Part shown: in pieces, positions 1 through 8,580 of the stretch
Position numbering within the stretch: position 1 is the stretch's first letter
How the letters are laid out: every line of letters begins with the position of its first letter
The notes under the pieces: generated by a model
The model's input: only the letters and a program-made list of their open reading frames with translations
Database searches by the model: none
Told to the model about the DNA's origin: nothing
DNA from: Archangium violaceum
GTDB taxonomy: Bacteria > Myxococcota > Myxococcia > Myxococcales > Myxococcaceae
Assembly: GCF_016887565.1 (NCBI RefSeq)
Contig: NZ_CP069396.1
Location: 5,500,001-5,564,000, forward strand
Direction: 5' to 3'
Length of the DNA stretch: 64,000 bases
Program-made: the position numbers and the translations under genes

Positions 1-1650
1 GAGCTTGAGCAGCACGGGGGAGTTGGTGGGACCCGCGTCGAAGAGGATGCCCGCGATGGTCACACCATCGACGTCCGCGACGTTCATCGCGGCGGTGCCG
101 TAGTCCGGGATGAGCGTCGCGAGGCCGAGCCCCAGGACGATGGTCCCCGGGTTCGACACCTGGAGGGGGCTCGCGAGGTGGTAGATGCCGGGGGTGATGA
201 GCAGATGCTTGCCCGCGCTGAGCGCGGCGTTGAGCGTGTCGGCCGTGTCCCTGTCGGAACGGGCGATGTGGAACTTGTCGAGGGTCAACACCGCCCCGGC
301 GGTCGTCCCGGCGCTCCACGTGGTCCCCTTGCTGTTCGTCCGCAGGGAGGGAACCTTGACCGCGTAGTTTCCGGCGCTGTCGATGAAGAGATAGGGCTTC
401 TCCCGGATGACCGGCGTCGTGTCGACGACCGTGTAGACCTGGTTCGGCCAGGTGCCCGTCGGGGCCTGCTCGTCACCGACGAAGACCATGTTCCAGTTCT
501 GGCCCACCCAGTAGTTCAGGCTGGTGTTGCGGGTGAGGAACTGCTGCTGGGTTCCGGAGTTGATGGTGTTGTCGATCTTGGAGTCCGCGATGAACCCGCC
601 GCTCGACCAGGCGTTGGACCAGGCGTTATCCCAGAGATTGATGGAGCCCTTCACGTGGATGCGGCGCATGGTGGTCGCTTGTGAGACGGCCCACACCGCC
701 GTGTTCGAGTCCTTCGTCGGGACGATCGAGAGGTTCTCGACGCCGCGCCAGAAGTTATGGGTGGCATTGCCCTGGAACCAGTCCGCCTTGGTGCGGACCG
801 CTCCGGTGATCGTCACGTCGTCGGGCGATTGCCCGAGGCCGAACACGTTCATGTAGAACCCGACCTGGACGTCGAGGTTGTACTGGCCCGGCTTGAAGAA
901 GTACGCGTACCGCTGGCTGCCGAACTGGTTCGTCTCCTGCTGCCGGAAGATGGTGTCGACCTGACTCTGGATCGTCGCCATCGACATGGAGGGGTCGAAG
1001 ATGCGGACGTTGGGTCCGAAGTCCGGGCCGGACCCGTTGCCTCCACCGCCGCTCAGGATGTTCAGCGTGAGCGTCTCCCACTCCCTCGCCGCGGGGGCGG
1101 ACGCGACGACGGTGCTGCCGCCGGCGTTGATGGCGGAGACGAACTGGCCGCTGACCGTCGTCTTCAGCGCGATCTTGTCGCCGCTGACGATGTCGCCGGT
1201 GCCGCTCAGCTTCACGATGCTGAACTCTTCCCAGGCCAGGGGCGTCGTCGCCGTGAACCGGATGTTGCCGCCGCCGCCGTTGATCGCCGAGCCCCACTGG
1301 CCGCTGATCGACCGCAGCGTCACCACGTCTCCGCTGACGAGCGAGCCGCCGTTGACGTCCGTGAGCGTGAACGTCTCCCACTCCTTGGCCTGCGTGCTGT
1401 ACGCCATCAGATCGGCGCCACCGCCCTGATCGGCGACGAGGTAATGGCCCGACCAGGTCCGCAGGGTGACCGTCAGCGGGTTCGCCGCGAGCGCCTTCTC
1501 CTCGTGGCCGGTGCGCTCGTCCCGCTCCGTGTCCGGGGGCACGGCGCAACTCGCGCTGGCCGCCAGCAGGGTCGATGCGGCGATCCCCAGGACACGTGTC
1601 CGGCGGGGATGAACGGCAAACAGCGATTCATCCGGGTTACCTCGGCTCAT
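1..1650 (-). CDS. Secreted fascin-like/beta-helix protein, C-terminus beyond window
   Basis: This frame has no stop from its ATG at 1650 to the left edge, giving 550 visible codons; the C-terminus is missing. The start has a GAGGAAG ribosome site a few bases upstream. Residues 14-36 form a signal peptide ending in an Ala/Ser-rich stretch before a Cys, so it may be a lipoprotein, although the lipobox is weak. Residues about 55-205 contain three repeats with EWETFTLTD, WEEFSIVKL and EWETLTLNI cores, as in beta-trefoil fascin-like domains. From about residue 215 the pattern (FDPSMS, TNQFGSQRYAYFFKPG, NFWRGVENLS) matches secreted parallel beta-helix proteins of actinobacteria and myxobacteria, often mis-annotated as adenylyl cyclase or coagulation factor 5/8 type. 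Polysaccharide binding or hydrolysis is likely, but no catalytic residues were identified. Confidence 0.8.
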   Translation of the reverse strand, partial: MSRGNPDESLFAVHPRRTRVLGIAASTLLAASASCAVPPDTERDERTGHEEKALAANPLTVTLRTWSGHYLVADQGGGADLMAYSTQAKEWETFTLTDVNGGSLVSGDVVTLRSISGQWGSAINGGGGNIRFTATTPLAWEEFSIVKLSGTGDIVSGDKIALKTTVSGQFVSAINAGGSTVVASAPAAREWETLTLNILSGGGGNGSGPDFGPNVRIFDPSMSMATIQSQVDTIFRQQETNQFGSQRYAYFFKPGQYNLDVQVGFYMNVFGLGQSPDDVTITGAVRTKADWFQGNATHNFWRGVENLSIVPTKDSNTAVWAVSQATTMRRIHVKGSINLWDNAWSNAWSSGGFIADSKIDNTINSGTQQQFLTRNTSLNYWVGQNWNMVFVGDEQAPTGTWPNQVYTVVDTTPVIREKPYLFIDSAGNYAVKVPSLRTNSKGTTWSAGTTAGAVLTLDKFHIARSDRDTADTLNAALSAGKHLLITPGIYHLASPLQVSNPGTIVLGLGLATLIPDYGTAAMNVADVDGVTIAGILFDAGPTNSPVLLKL

Positions 1651-1809
1651 GGTGCTTCCTCTGCGTTGGAGTGGGTTCATCGAGATTGCCCTGTCGAGCA
1701 CTCTCCGGGCTATCTGCAACAACTCGACCATCAAACAAATCCGCTTTTACTTGATATTTCCGGCTGGCCCCTGCCGTCCCACGCCAGAATGGAGCCGAGG
1801 ACCCCCCAT

Positions 1810-1855
1810 CCCTGGTGACAGCAGTCACCAGGGGTGAGGACCGCGGTCACCAGGG
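1810..1855. repeat. Inverted repeat plus third direct copy in divergent intergenic region
   Basis: Perfect 10-bp arms CCCTGGTGAC (1810-1819) and GTCACCAGGG (1824-1833) are separated by AGCA. A third copy, GTCACCAGGG, lies at 1846-1855. The site sits in the 325-bp gap between two divergent secreted-protein genes and has no T-run, so an operator shared by the two promoters fits better than a terminator. Nothing else recognisable was seen in this gap. Confidence 0.6.
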
Positions 1856-1975
1856 TCACGAAGCCAGGAAGCGCATGGGTGAGCAGGCAATGACCCGAAA
1901 AACGGGGGGCGGCCCTCTACATGGCACCGAGTGAGGACGAATCCGTCTCATTCGAACCATCTCGAGGAGAGCAAC

Positions 1976-3151
1976 ATGTCTCGTATGAGTGTGTACCGTT
2001 GTCTGTCGTTGTTGGGCGTCGTGGGTGGACTGGGTGGATGCACCACCAACGAGCTGGAGAGCGCCGAGCAGACCGCCCAGCTGGAGAGCGCGGCCATCGT
2101 GTCGAGCATCACGGAGGGCGACTACGTCATCCGCTCGGCCATGACCAACAAGTGTGTCGACGTCGCCTCGAGCAGCACCGCGGATGGCGCAACGGTGCAG
2201 CAGTGGGATTGTAACGGCACCAACGCGCAGAAGTTCCACATCTCCCCGACGTCGGATGGCTACTGGAAGATCATCAACGTCAACAGCAACAAGGCGCTCG
2301 ACATCAAGGACAACAGCACCGCGCAGAACGCCTACTTCCACCAGTGGACGTACGTCGGCGCGAACAACCAGCAGTTCAAGTTCGTGGCCCGGGGCAACAA
2401 CCAGTTCAGCATCCATGCGCGCCACACGGACATGGTGATGGACCTGTACTGGGGCTCGGCGAACAACGGCACGCAGTACGTCCAGTACCCGTACACCGGC
2501 ACCGCCAACCAGCTCTACACCCTGGACAAGGTGAGCGGCGGCACCGATCCGGGCACGGGCCGCGGGTGCGCCATCGCCAATGATGGGCAGACCACGCTGC
2601 GCTTCATCAACCGGTGCGGCTTCGAGGTCAACTTCGCCGGCAACAACATCACGGGCGGGCTCCTGGGCTCGGGCCAGGAGGCGTGCCGGACCATCGGCTC
2701 CGTCACGGCGTACATGCCCACCAAGCGCTACTGGGGCTTCCGCAAGGGCGAGGACCCGGGCTTCGAGCACCACTCGCTGGCGGAGTTCGGCTTCAACGAG
2801 GTGTTCTACTCCTACACCAGCTGGGACTGGTTCAACCTCAGCCACGTGGATGCCCACAACCTCCCCCTGAAGATCATTCCCTATGAGCTGGGTGGGACGA
2901 CGACCTGCTCGGGGCAGACGCGGAGCTGCCCGATGGACCTGCTCCCGAACTGCCCCGCGGAGGGACAGCTGCGCAACGCCGCCGGCAAGGTCATCTCCTG
3001 CGTGAGCCGCGACCGCGACAATCCCAACAGCGTCGTGGCGCGGTACTTCGACGCGGCCTGCTCACAGTCCTACTCGTGGTCCGGCGATGACTCGGTGATG
3101 GCGGCGTGCAACGCCGAGGACTTCGACATCGTCTTCTGCCCGCCCAACTGA
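1976..3151 (+). CDS. Lipoprotein with ricin-B lectin and thaumatin-like domains
   Basis: The 391-residue product begins at ATG 1976 behind a GAGGAGA site. The signal peptide ends in lipobox LGGC (Cys22). Residues about 45-195 form a ricin-type beta-trefoil (CBM13-like) with three repeats marked by VQQWDC, FHQWTY and QYPYTG. After a Gly/Thr linker, residues about 205-391 are a Cys-rich thaumatin-like domain, recognised from NRCGFEVNF, the CPMDLLPNCP segment, YSWSGDD and the terminal FCPPN. Family members bind or cleave beta-1,3-glucans or act as antifungal proteins. The fusion suggests a surface protein that recognises fungal or bacterial glycans, which fits a predatory lifestyle (inference). 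A strong terminator follows. Confidence 0.85.
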   Translation: MSRMSVYRCLSLLGVVGGLGGCTTNELESAEQTAQLESAAIVSSITEGDYVIRSAMTNKCVDVASSSTADGATVQQWDCNGTNAQKFHISPTSDGYWKIINVNSNKALDIKDNSTAQNAYFHQWTYVGANNQQFKFVARGNNQFSIHARHTDMVMDLYWGSANNGTQYVQYPYTGTANQLYTLDKVSGGTDPGTGRGCAIANDGQTTLRFINRCGFEVNFAGNNITGGLLGSGQEACRTIGSVTAYMPTKRYWGFRKGEDPGFEHHSLAEFGFNEVFYSYTSWDWFNLSHVDAHNLPLKIIPYELGGTTTCSGQTRSCPMDLLPNCPAEGQLRNAAGKVISCVSRDRDNPNSVVARYFDAACSQSYSWSGDDSVMAACNAEDFDIVFCPPN

Positions 3152-3161
3152 GCGGCCTGCG

Positions 3162-3197
3162 CACCCCGTGGTCCGCGCCCTCTCGGACCACGGGGTG
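3162..3197 (+). terminator. Hairpin terminator after the thaumatin-like gene
   Basis: A perfect 14-bp stem (3162-3175 with 3184-3197) with an 8-nt loop begins 10 nt after the stop codon. There is no strong T-tract, so it may act as a processing or stabilising hairpin instead of a classical intrinsic terminator. Confidence 0.6.
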
Positions 3198-3275
3198 AGC
3201 CCCAAGTGTCGGGTTGTGCCTCCTGCGCTTTTTCACCGTTGCCGGGGCGCTCGGATTCCTGGATTCTCGCCGTCG

Positions 3276-3926
3276 ATGCGGAATGCTCTTCTCGTCGTGA
3301 CATCTGGTCTCGTTCTGCTCGCCGCGGGCGCGTGCCGACGTCAGCCCGAGCCCGTTGATGCTCGGGGGGCGCTCCCCCAGGTTGGCCCCGGTGAGCTCCG
3401 TTCCCCCGAGGCGTTCGGAGTCATCGCGGACCGGGCCGATCGTTCTCGCGCCCTGTTCCTCGAAGCCAGCCGGGTCCTGCTCCATCCCCGGTGCGCCAAC
3501 TGTCACCCCGATGGCGATACGCCGTACCATGGAACCGACTGGCAACCGCACAATCCTCCCGTCGTGCGCGGCCCCGAGGACCGGGGCGTGGTCGGGATGG
3601 AGTGCACGAGCTGTCACCAGGACAGGAATCTCGAGCTCGCGCGGGTGCCCGGTGCGCCGAACTGGCACCTCGCTCCGCGCTCGATGGCGTGGGTGGGCAA
3701 GAGCCCGCGCGCGATATGTGAGCAGCTGAAGGACCCCAAACGGAACGGAGGCAAGACGTTGGCGCAGATCGTCGAGCACAACGCGCATGACGAGTTGGTG
3801 GGCTGGGGTTGGACGCCGGGCGCTGACCGGCAGCCCGCTCCGGGAAATCAGAAGCTCTTCGGAGCCATCGTGGCGGCCTGGGCCGACACCGGCGCCGAGT
3901 GCCCCTCCGAGGAGGCACGGCCATGA
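3276..3926 (+). CDS. Di-heme c-type cytochrome lipoprotein of an isoquinoline-oxidoreductase-type operon
   Basis: The 216-residue product has a signal peptide ending at AAGAC (Cys20), consistent with a lipoprotein. Two CxxCH heme c motifs are present: CANCH at residues 73-77 and CTSCH at 110-114. The stop overlaps the start of the iorA-like gene (ATGA). Cytochromes next to IorAB-type enzymes take electrons from the 2Fe-2S subunit and pass them to the respiratory chain, and that role is likely here. No other fold was recognised outside the heme regions. ATG 3276 was chosen because it opens directly onto the signal peptide. Confidence 0.8.
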   Translation: MRNALLVVTSGLVLLAAGACRRQPEPVDARGALPQVGPGELRSPEAFGVIADRADRSRALFLEASRVLLHPRCANCHPDGDTPYHGTDWQPHNPPVVRGPEDRGVVGMECTSCHQDRNLELARVPGAPNWHLAPRSMAWVGKSPRAICEQLKDPKRNGGKTLAQIVEHNAHDELVGWGWTPGADRQPAPGNQKLFGAIVAAWADTGAECPSEEARP

Positions 3927-4384
3927 GCATTCGAGTCCGCGTCAACGGTGTCGAGCACGAGCTCGATGTGGATCCGGAGATGCCCCTGCTCTGGGCCCTG
4001 CGCGATGTGCTCGGCCTCACCGGCACGAAGTACGGCTGCGGCCAGGCGCTCTGCGGCGCGTGCACCCTCCATCTCGACGGTCAGGTGGTCCGCTCCTGCG
4101 TGACGCCGATCCGCCGCGCGGCCGGGCGGTCGATCACCACCATCGAGGGACTGTCCTCCGATGGGAGCCACCCCCTCCAGCGCGCCTGGGTCGACCTGGG
4201 CGTCCCCCAGTGCGGCTTCTGCCAGGCCGGGCAGATCATGACCGCGGCGGCCCTGCTCGCGAAGAATCCCAAGCCGACCGATGCGGAGATTGACCAGTCG
4301 CTCGCGGGCAACCTGTGCCGGTGCGGCACGTACACGCGCATTCGTGCCGCCGTGAAGAAGGCCGCGGGCCTCTCCGAGGAATGA
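3923..4384 (+). CDS. iorA: (2Fe-2S) subunit of an IorAB-type molybdenum oxidoreductase
   Basis: The 153-residue product has the two [2Fe-2S] sites of the xanthine oxidase family small subunit. The N-terminal plant-ferredoxin type uses Cys39, 44, 47 and 59. The C-terminal helical domain uses Cys97, 100, 132 and 134 (CGFC and CRC). Length matches IorA or CoxS-type subunits. Its start overlaps the cytochrome stop as ATGA, with a GAGGAGG site upstream, and its stop lies just before iorB. It should relay electrons from the molybdenum subunit to the di-heme cytochrome. The true substrate (isoquinoline, aldehyde or other heterocycle) cannot be read from sequence. Confidence 0.88.
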   Translation: MSIRVRVNGVEHELDVDPEMPLLWALRDVLGLTGTKYGCGQALCGACTLHLDGQVVRSCVTPIRRAAGRSITTIEGLSSDGSHPLQRAWVDLGVPQCGFCQAGQIMTAAALLAKNPKPTDAEIDQSLAGNLCRCGTYTRIRAAVKKAAGLSEE

Positions 4385-4395
4385 CGAGGACATCC

Positions 4396-6690
4396 ATGAG
4401 CAAGAAGCCCATGTTGATTGCCCGGCGGACATTCCTCGCCGGGATGAACGTCTCCGCCGGTGGGCTCGCCCTGGCCTTCTTCACCGGTCAGAAGCCCACC
4501 AGCGAGCCCACGGGCCAACCGGGGCCGAAGCCCAGGACGAGCTCCCAGGCCGAGGAGAACGCCTCGCCCGGGCTCAACCCCAACGTCTTCGTGCACGTGG
4601 CTGCCGACGGGCTGGTGACGATCGTCTGCCACCGCTCGGAGATGGGGCAGGGCATCCGCAGCTCGCTCCCGGTGCTGATCGCCGATGAGCTGGGCGCGGA
4701 CATGGCCCGGGTGAAGATCGTCCAGGCCGATGGCGACCCGGTCTACGGCGATCAGAACACCGACGGCTCCAACAGCGTTCGCAGCATCTATGAGGAGATG
4801 CGGCGGGTGGGTGCCACCGCGCGCGTGATGCTGATCTCCGCCGCGGCCAGGCGCTGGAAGGTGGCGCCGGAGCAGTGCGAGGCGCGCGATCATGTCGTGA
4901 TTCATCGCGCGAGCAATCGCACGCTCGGCTTCGGCGAGCTGGCGCTCGAGGCGGGCAAGCTGCCCGTCCCCAAGCCGGCGGCGGTCGTGCTCCGGCCCAA
5001 GGCCGAGCTCCGGCGCGCCGGTGGGCCGCTGCCGTTGCTGGACGGGCCCGCGTACGTCAACGGGAGCGCCACGTTCGGGGCCGACATCCGGCTTCCGGGC
5101 ATGCTCATCGCGGTGATCGCGCGTCCCCCTGTCGTGGGAGGCCGGGTGGTGAAGTACGACGCCTCCCGTGCGCTCGCCATCCCCGGGGTGAAGCGCGTCA
5201 TCGAGCTTCCCGCGCCGAAGCCTCCGTACATGTTCCAGTCCTGGGGTGGCATCGCCGTCCTCGCGGAGAACACCTGGGCGGCCATGCGTGGCCGCGCGGC
5301 GCTGGACATCACCTGGGATCATGGGGACAACGCGAAGTACGACTCGGAGCGGTTCCGCCAGGAGCTCACCGCGTCCGTGCGAGCGCCCGGCATGCCCGTC
5401 CGCAACGTCGGAGACGCGGACGCCGCCCTCGCCAAGGCCGCGCGCTTGATCGAGGCGGAGTATCACGTGCCTCACCTCCCGCACGTGTCGATGGAGCCGC
5501 CCGTCGCGCTCGCTCGCGTCCAGGATGGCACCTGCGAGGTATGGGCCCCCACCCAGAATCCGCAGGCGGCTCGCACCGAGGCGGCCCGGGCGCTCGGGCT
5601 TCCTCCGGAGAAGGTCCAGGTCCACGTGACCTTCCTGGGCGGTGGTTTCGGGCGCAAGTCGAAGGCGGACTTCGTCTCCGAGGTCGTGCTGCTCGCCAGG
5701 GAGGCCGGTACTCCGGTGCGCGTGCAGTGGACGCGCGAGGACGACGTCCAGCACGACTACTACAACACCGTCAGCACCCAGCTGCTGAGCGCGGGGCTCG
5801 ACGAGCGCGGTAAGGTCGTCGCCTGGCGGCACCGCACCGCGTTCCCACCCATCGGCTCCACCTTCGCGCCGGTCAACCGGCCCGGGGAAGGGGACCTCCA
5901 GCAGGGGGTGCTGGATCTCGCGCTCGCGGTTCCCAACGTCCGCGCCGAGGCGTGCGAGGCCAATGCCCACGTCCGCATCGGCTGGCTCCGGTCCGTCTAC
6001 AACATCTTCCACGCCTTCTCGGTCAACTCCTTCATCGATGAGATCGCCCACGCCCGGGGTGAGGACACCCGCGATGTGCTGCTGGAGGTGCTCGGGCCTC
6101 CCCGGCTGTCCTCACTGGAGGAACTGGGGATCAAGAACCTCAGGAACTATGGCGCCTCGCTCGATGCCCACCCTGTCAATGTCGGGCGCCTGCGCCATGT
6201 CATCGAGCGCGTGACGCAGCTGTCGCGGTGGAGCGAGCGGAAGAAGGAGGGCAGGGCCCTGGGCCTCGCCGCCCACCGCAGCTTCGTCAGCTACACGGCG
6301 GTGGTCGCATCGGTCGTGCGCGACGCCGCCGGCAAGATCCGGGTCGATGAAGCCTGGATCGTCGCGGACGCGGGGACGGTGATCAATCCGGACCGTGTCC
6401 GGGCCCAGATGGAGGGCTCGGTCATCTTTGGAATGAGTCTGGCGCTGTACGGTGGCGTCACGATGAAGGGCGGCATGACGGAGCAGTCGAACTTCCGCGA
6501 CGTCCGGTTGGTGCGCATCGCGGAGGTGCCGCGGAAGATCCACGTGGAGATCATCCAGAGCGACGCGGCTCCGGGCGGGGTGGGGGAGCCCGGTGTTCCT
6601 CCCGTCGCTCCGGCGATCGCCAACGCGGTCTTCGCGCTCACGGGCACGCGCGTCCGGGAGCTTCCGATCTCGAAAGCGCTCCAGGTCTGA
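4396..6690 (+). CDS. iorB: Molybdopterin-binding large subunit, IorB-type, Tat-exported
   Basis: The 764-residue product starts at ATG 4396 (GAGGA 8 nt upstream); ATG 4381 in the same frame overlaps the iorA stop and is an alternative. The N-terminus has a twin-arginine motif, RRTFLAG, followed by a hydrophobic stretch, so the folded holoenzyme is probably exported. The body has the xanthine dehydrogenase family molybdopterin-binding architecture in the IorB arrangement: SEMGQG near residue 80, GGGFGRKSK near 415, and GGVGEPGVPP with Glu731 as the candidate catalytic base. With the cytochrome and IorA it forms a complete periplasmic oxidoreductase. Substrate is unknown. Confidence 0.87.
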   Translation: MSKKPMLIARRTFLAGMNVSAGGLALAFFTGQKPTSEPTGQPGPKPRTSSQAEENASPGLNPNVFVHVAADGLVTIVCHRSEMGQGIRSSLPVLIADELGADMARVKIVQADGDPVYGDQNTDGSNSVRSIYEEMRRVGATARVMLISAAARRWKVAPEQCEARDHVVIHRASNRTLGFGELALEAGKLPVPKPAAVVLRPKAELRRAGGPLPLLDGPAYVNGSATFGADIRLPGMLIAVIARPPVVGGRVVKYDASRALAIPGVKRVIELPAPKPPYMFQSWGGIAVLAENTWAAMRGRAALDITWDHGDNAKYDSERFRQELTASVRAPGMPVRNVGDADAALAKAARLIEAEYHVPHLPHVSMEPPVALARVQDGTCEVWAPTQNPQAARTEAARALGLPPEKVQVHVTFLGGGFGRKSKADFVSEVVLLAREAGTPVRVQWTREDDVQHDYYNTVSTQLLSAGLDERGKVVAWRHRTAFPPIGSTFAPVNRPGEGDLQQGVLDLALAVPNVRAEACEANAHVRIGWLRSVYNIFHAFSVNSFIDEIAHARGEDTRDVLLEVLGPPRLSSLEELGIKNLRNYGASLDAHPVNVGRLRHVIERVTQLSRWSERKKEGRALGLAAHRSFVSYTAVVASVVRDAAGKIRVDEAWIVADAGTVINPDRVRAQMEGSVIFGMSLALYGGVTMKGGMTEQSNFRDVRLVRIAEVPRKIHVEIIQSDAAPGGVGEPGVPPVAPAIANAVFALTGTRVRELPISKALQV

Positions 6691-6758
6691 GCCCGTCTTC
6701 CTCCGAGCCAGCGGGATGCTCATCCCGTCTGGCTCGTCAGGGCGGCCACGAAGGGTGC

Positions 6759-7157
6759 CTACGAGAGCTTGTTCAGCTTCTCGATCTCGCCTTCGGCAAC
6801 CTCCCGGTACAGCGGTACGACCTCCACGGCGAGCACGTCGCGCATTTGTTGGCGTGCGCCGTCAAGGTCTCCTTTTTGCTGAAGCTGGTACATCCGATCG
6901 AGTGCATCCACCAGTCGATTGGAACCCTCGGTGATGCGACGCCGAATCTCATGGAGTAGGGCCGTGCCGCTGTCCACACGGGCGAGAGCGGTTTCCGCAT
7001 CAGCCTCGGGGATTGCCACCGTTGGAGCGGTGCGTTTGATCAGGTCGCGCACGTCATCGGTGAGTTCCAGGGCTTCTCCCCGCTGAACCTGATTGTCCAG
7101 CACTCGTATCTCGTGCCAGTCGCTTTCTTCGGCTTCCTCTGTCTCCATGTCTCGCAT
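6759..7157 (-). CDS. DUSAM-domain protein, partner of the upstream lipoprotein gene
   Basis: The 132-residue cytosolic protein is nearly all a DUSAM domain, a family I know from Stigmatella and Myxococcus. Key stretches are DWHEIRVLDNQV, LTDDVRDLIKRTAP, the helical EIRRRITEGSNRL and MRDVLAVEVVPLYREVAE. ATG 7157 was chosen because AGG of the preceding gene's stop region lies 7 nt upstream; ATG 7148 is an alternative. It starts 4 nt after the lipoprotein stop, so the two are co-transcribed and probably translationally coupled. Function is unknown. The tight pairing with a secreted partner suggests a regulator or an immunity protein (inference). Confidence 0.8.
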   Translation of the reverse strand: MRDMETEEAEESDWHEIRVLDNQVQRGEALELTDDVRDLIKRTAPTVAIPEADAETALARVDSGTALLHEIRRRITEGSNRLVDALDRMYQLQQKGDLDGARQQMRDVLAVEVVPLYREVAEGEIEKLNKLS

Positions 7158-7161
7158 CTCT

Positions 7162-7584
7162 CTACCTGCGCGGCCTGCATTTGCGGATCGGCCATTCGTG
7201 TTGGCCCTCGCAATATCGGAGACAGTCATCACATTTTCCTGTCCACCCAGCGTTCTGACAGTTGACGTAGGCCTTGATGCACCGCTGCTTCCACTCCGGT
7301 AGGTCTTTGTTGTTGGCGAATTCGTCCCCATCGCTCATCGTCATGATGGGAGCGACTTCATCTGCCGTTGTCACGGACTCTAGCGCCTGCTCTATGTCCG
7401 ACGCAGTGGCACCGCAGGCCTCCGCGGGGTCGTATGGGTGCTTTTTGATGCAACAGGTCATCGTGGAGTCCCCGGGCCGGCAGTCACTCGGGCCCATGGC
7501 AGCCGACCCTGCCGAGCACCCCGAGGCGAGAACACTCCACGTCATGAACACCCCAAGCAATGGGGCATGATTCAGGTGCTTCAT
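7162..7584 (-). CDS. Cys-rich lipoprotein coupled to a DUSAM-domain protein
   Basis: The 140-residue product has a signal peptide with lipobox LASGC (Cys23). The mature part is short and rich in Cys: CCIKKHPYDP, then EACGATASDIE, then LPEWKQRCIKAYVNCQ and GKCDDCLRYCEGQHEWP. This pattern recurs in myxobacterial lipoproteins and in the C-termini of larger secreted proteins, as far as I recall. It is followed at 4 nt by the DUSAM gene. It may be an effector transferred between cells, by analogy with SitA lipoproteins of Myxococcus xanthus, but no toxin domain is recognisable. Confidence 0.7.
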   Translation of the reverse strand: MKHLNHAPLLGVFMTWSVLASGCSAGSAAMGPSDCRPGDSTMTCCIKKHPYDPAEACGATASDIEQALESVTTADEVAPIMTMSDGDEFANNKDLPEWKQRCIKAYVNCQNAGWTGKCDDCLRYCEGQHEWPIRKCRPRR

Positions 7585-7595
7585 GTCCGCGAGAC

Positions 7596-7631
7596 TACCC
7601 TCACCCCCCGCCCTCTCCCAGAGGGAGAGGG
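7596..7631. repeat. Dispersed intergenic palindromic repeat, copy 1
   Basis: The element reads TACCCTCACCCC, a short spacer, then an inverted pair CCCTCTCC (7611-7618) and GGAGAGGG (7624-7631). Related copies are at 24733-24769 (reverse orientation) and 30690-30723. It lies between two minus-strand genes. Confidence 0.7.
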
Positions 7632-7650
7632 AGCATGCGCAACCCGGTTA

Positions 7651-8481
7651 TCATCGAGAAGTCGTTGGATGCTTCGCTAGCATGCGCTCGGTGGTTTCTC
7701 GCACCGCTCGCCTCGTCGCCTCGTCCTCCGCCACGGCCGGCCACGGCTGCTCGTTCTCCTCGATGAGCCAGCGGGCTTCTCCGGCCGATGACCAGCGCTC
7801 GCGCGCGAGGATCCGTGCGAGGCGTGCCGCGCACACCTCTGGCGTCTCCCAGCCCCGCTTCACGAGTGACAGGAGCCAACCGATGGGGCCCGAACGTGCC
7901 CCGAGATCCGTGCGCACCACGCCCGGATGGAGGATGACCACGTCGAGCTCCGGCCTGGCGGCCGCGAGGTCGCGCATGGCCAGCGCGAAGCAGAGCTTGG
8001 TCGTGCAGTAGGTCCGGATGCCGGAGAAGTCCTCTCCTGTCGGCGTGCGAGCTGCGTCGAAGCGCCCCTTCAGGATCAGACCGGCGCTCACCACCATGAC
8101 CCGGCGCAGGCGCCCGGCATCCAGCAGCGCCCTCTGCATCTCGAGGGGCGCCAGGTGGTTGACCACGAAGGCCGCTTCGAGTCCTTCGGGCGTGAGCACC
8201 CGCTTCGCTGGCCACAGCCCGGCATTGTGGATGAGCGTCGCACCGGGAGTGACCACCTCGACCAGGCGTTGCCCGAGCTCCCGGGCCTCCGCCAGGGACG
8301 AGAGGTCTCCCGGCACCGCGATGGCGCGGCCTCCCTTCTGCTCGACCGCGGTGACGAGGGCTTCGAGACGGGCTCGGTCGCGGGCGACGAGCACGAGGCG
8401 ATCGTCGCGCCGCTCGGCCAGGGCCAGCGCCAGGGCGTGACCGATGCCGCGGGAGGCGCCAGTGAGGATCAAGTCAGCCAT
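7651..8481 (-). CDS. Short-chain dehydrogenase/reductase
   Basis: The 276-residue product is a classical SDR. The NAD(P)-binding TGASRGIG motif is at residues 7-14, NAG at 86-88, and the catalytic Ser132, Tyr158 and Lys162 (YCTTK) are present with Asn109. ARDR at residues 33-36 suggests NADP(H) preference. ATG 8481 places the Rossmann motif at the usual position; an ATG 24 nt upstream has a weaker site. The gene stands alone between the DUSAM pair and a divergent lipoprotein operon. The C-terminal lid resembles retinol-dehydrogenase-like or WWOX-like members, but the substrate cannot be assigned. Confidence 0.88.
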   Translation of the reverse strand: MADLILTGASRGIGHALALALAERRDDRLVLVARDRARLEALVTAVEQKGGRAIAVPGDLSSLAEARELGQRLVEVVTPGATLIHNAGLWPAKRVLTPEGLEAAFVVNHLAPLEMQRALLDAGRLRRVMVVSAGLILKGRFDAARTPTGEDFSGIRTYCTTKLCFALAMRDLAAARPELDVVILHPGVVRTDLGARSGPIGWLLSLVKRGWETPEVCAARLARILARERWSSAGEARWLIEENEQPWPAVAEDEATRRAVRETTERMLAKHPTTSR

Positions 8482-8520
8482 GGCCAGAGCCTGACAGGCC
8501 CCCATCCAAAGTGGAAGGCA

Positions 8521-8537
8521 CTTAAGGATTCCTTAAG
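8521..8537. promoter_or_regulatory. CTTAAGG-ATT-CCTTAAG palindrome
   Basis: Perfect 7-bp inverted arms with a 3-nt centre lie in the 99-bp gap between the divergent SDR and lipoprotein genes, 44 nt before the lipoprotein start. The size and position suit a dimeric repressor or activator site. No matching regulator was identified in the window. Confidence 0.5.
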
Positions 8538-8580
8538 GGCGCACCTCTACAAAGAGGTCTGCATCGGGAGCACGCCCGCC

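Noticed and set aside
755-1549. Minus-strand frame at 755-1549
   Set aside because: Arg/His/Gly-rich shadow; the real beta-helix protein is in another minus-strand frame that stays open to the window edge.
1810-1833. Inverted repeat as bidirectional terminator
   Set aside because: It lies between divergent starts, not between stops, and has no T-tract.
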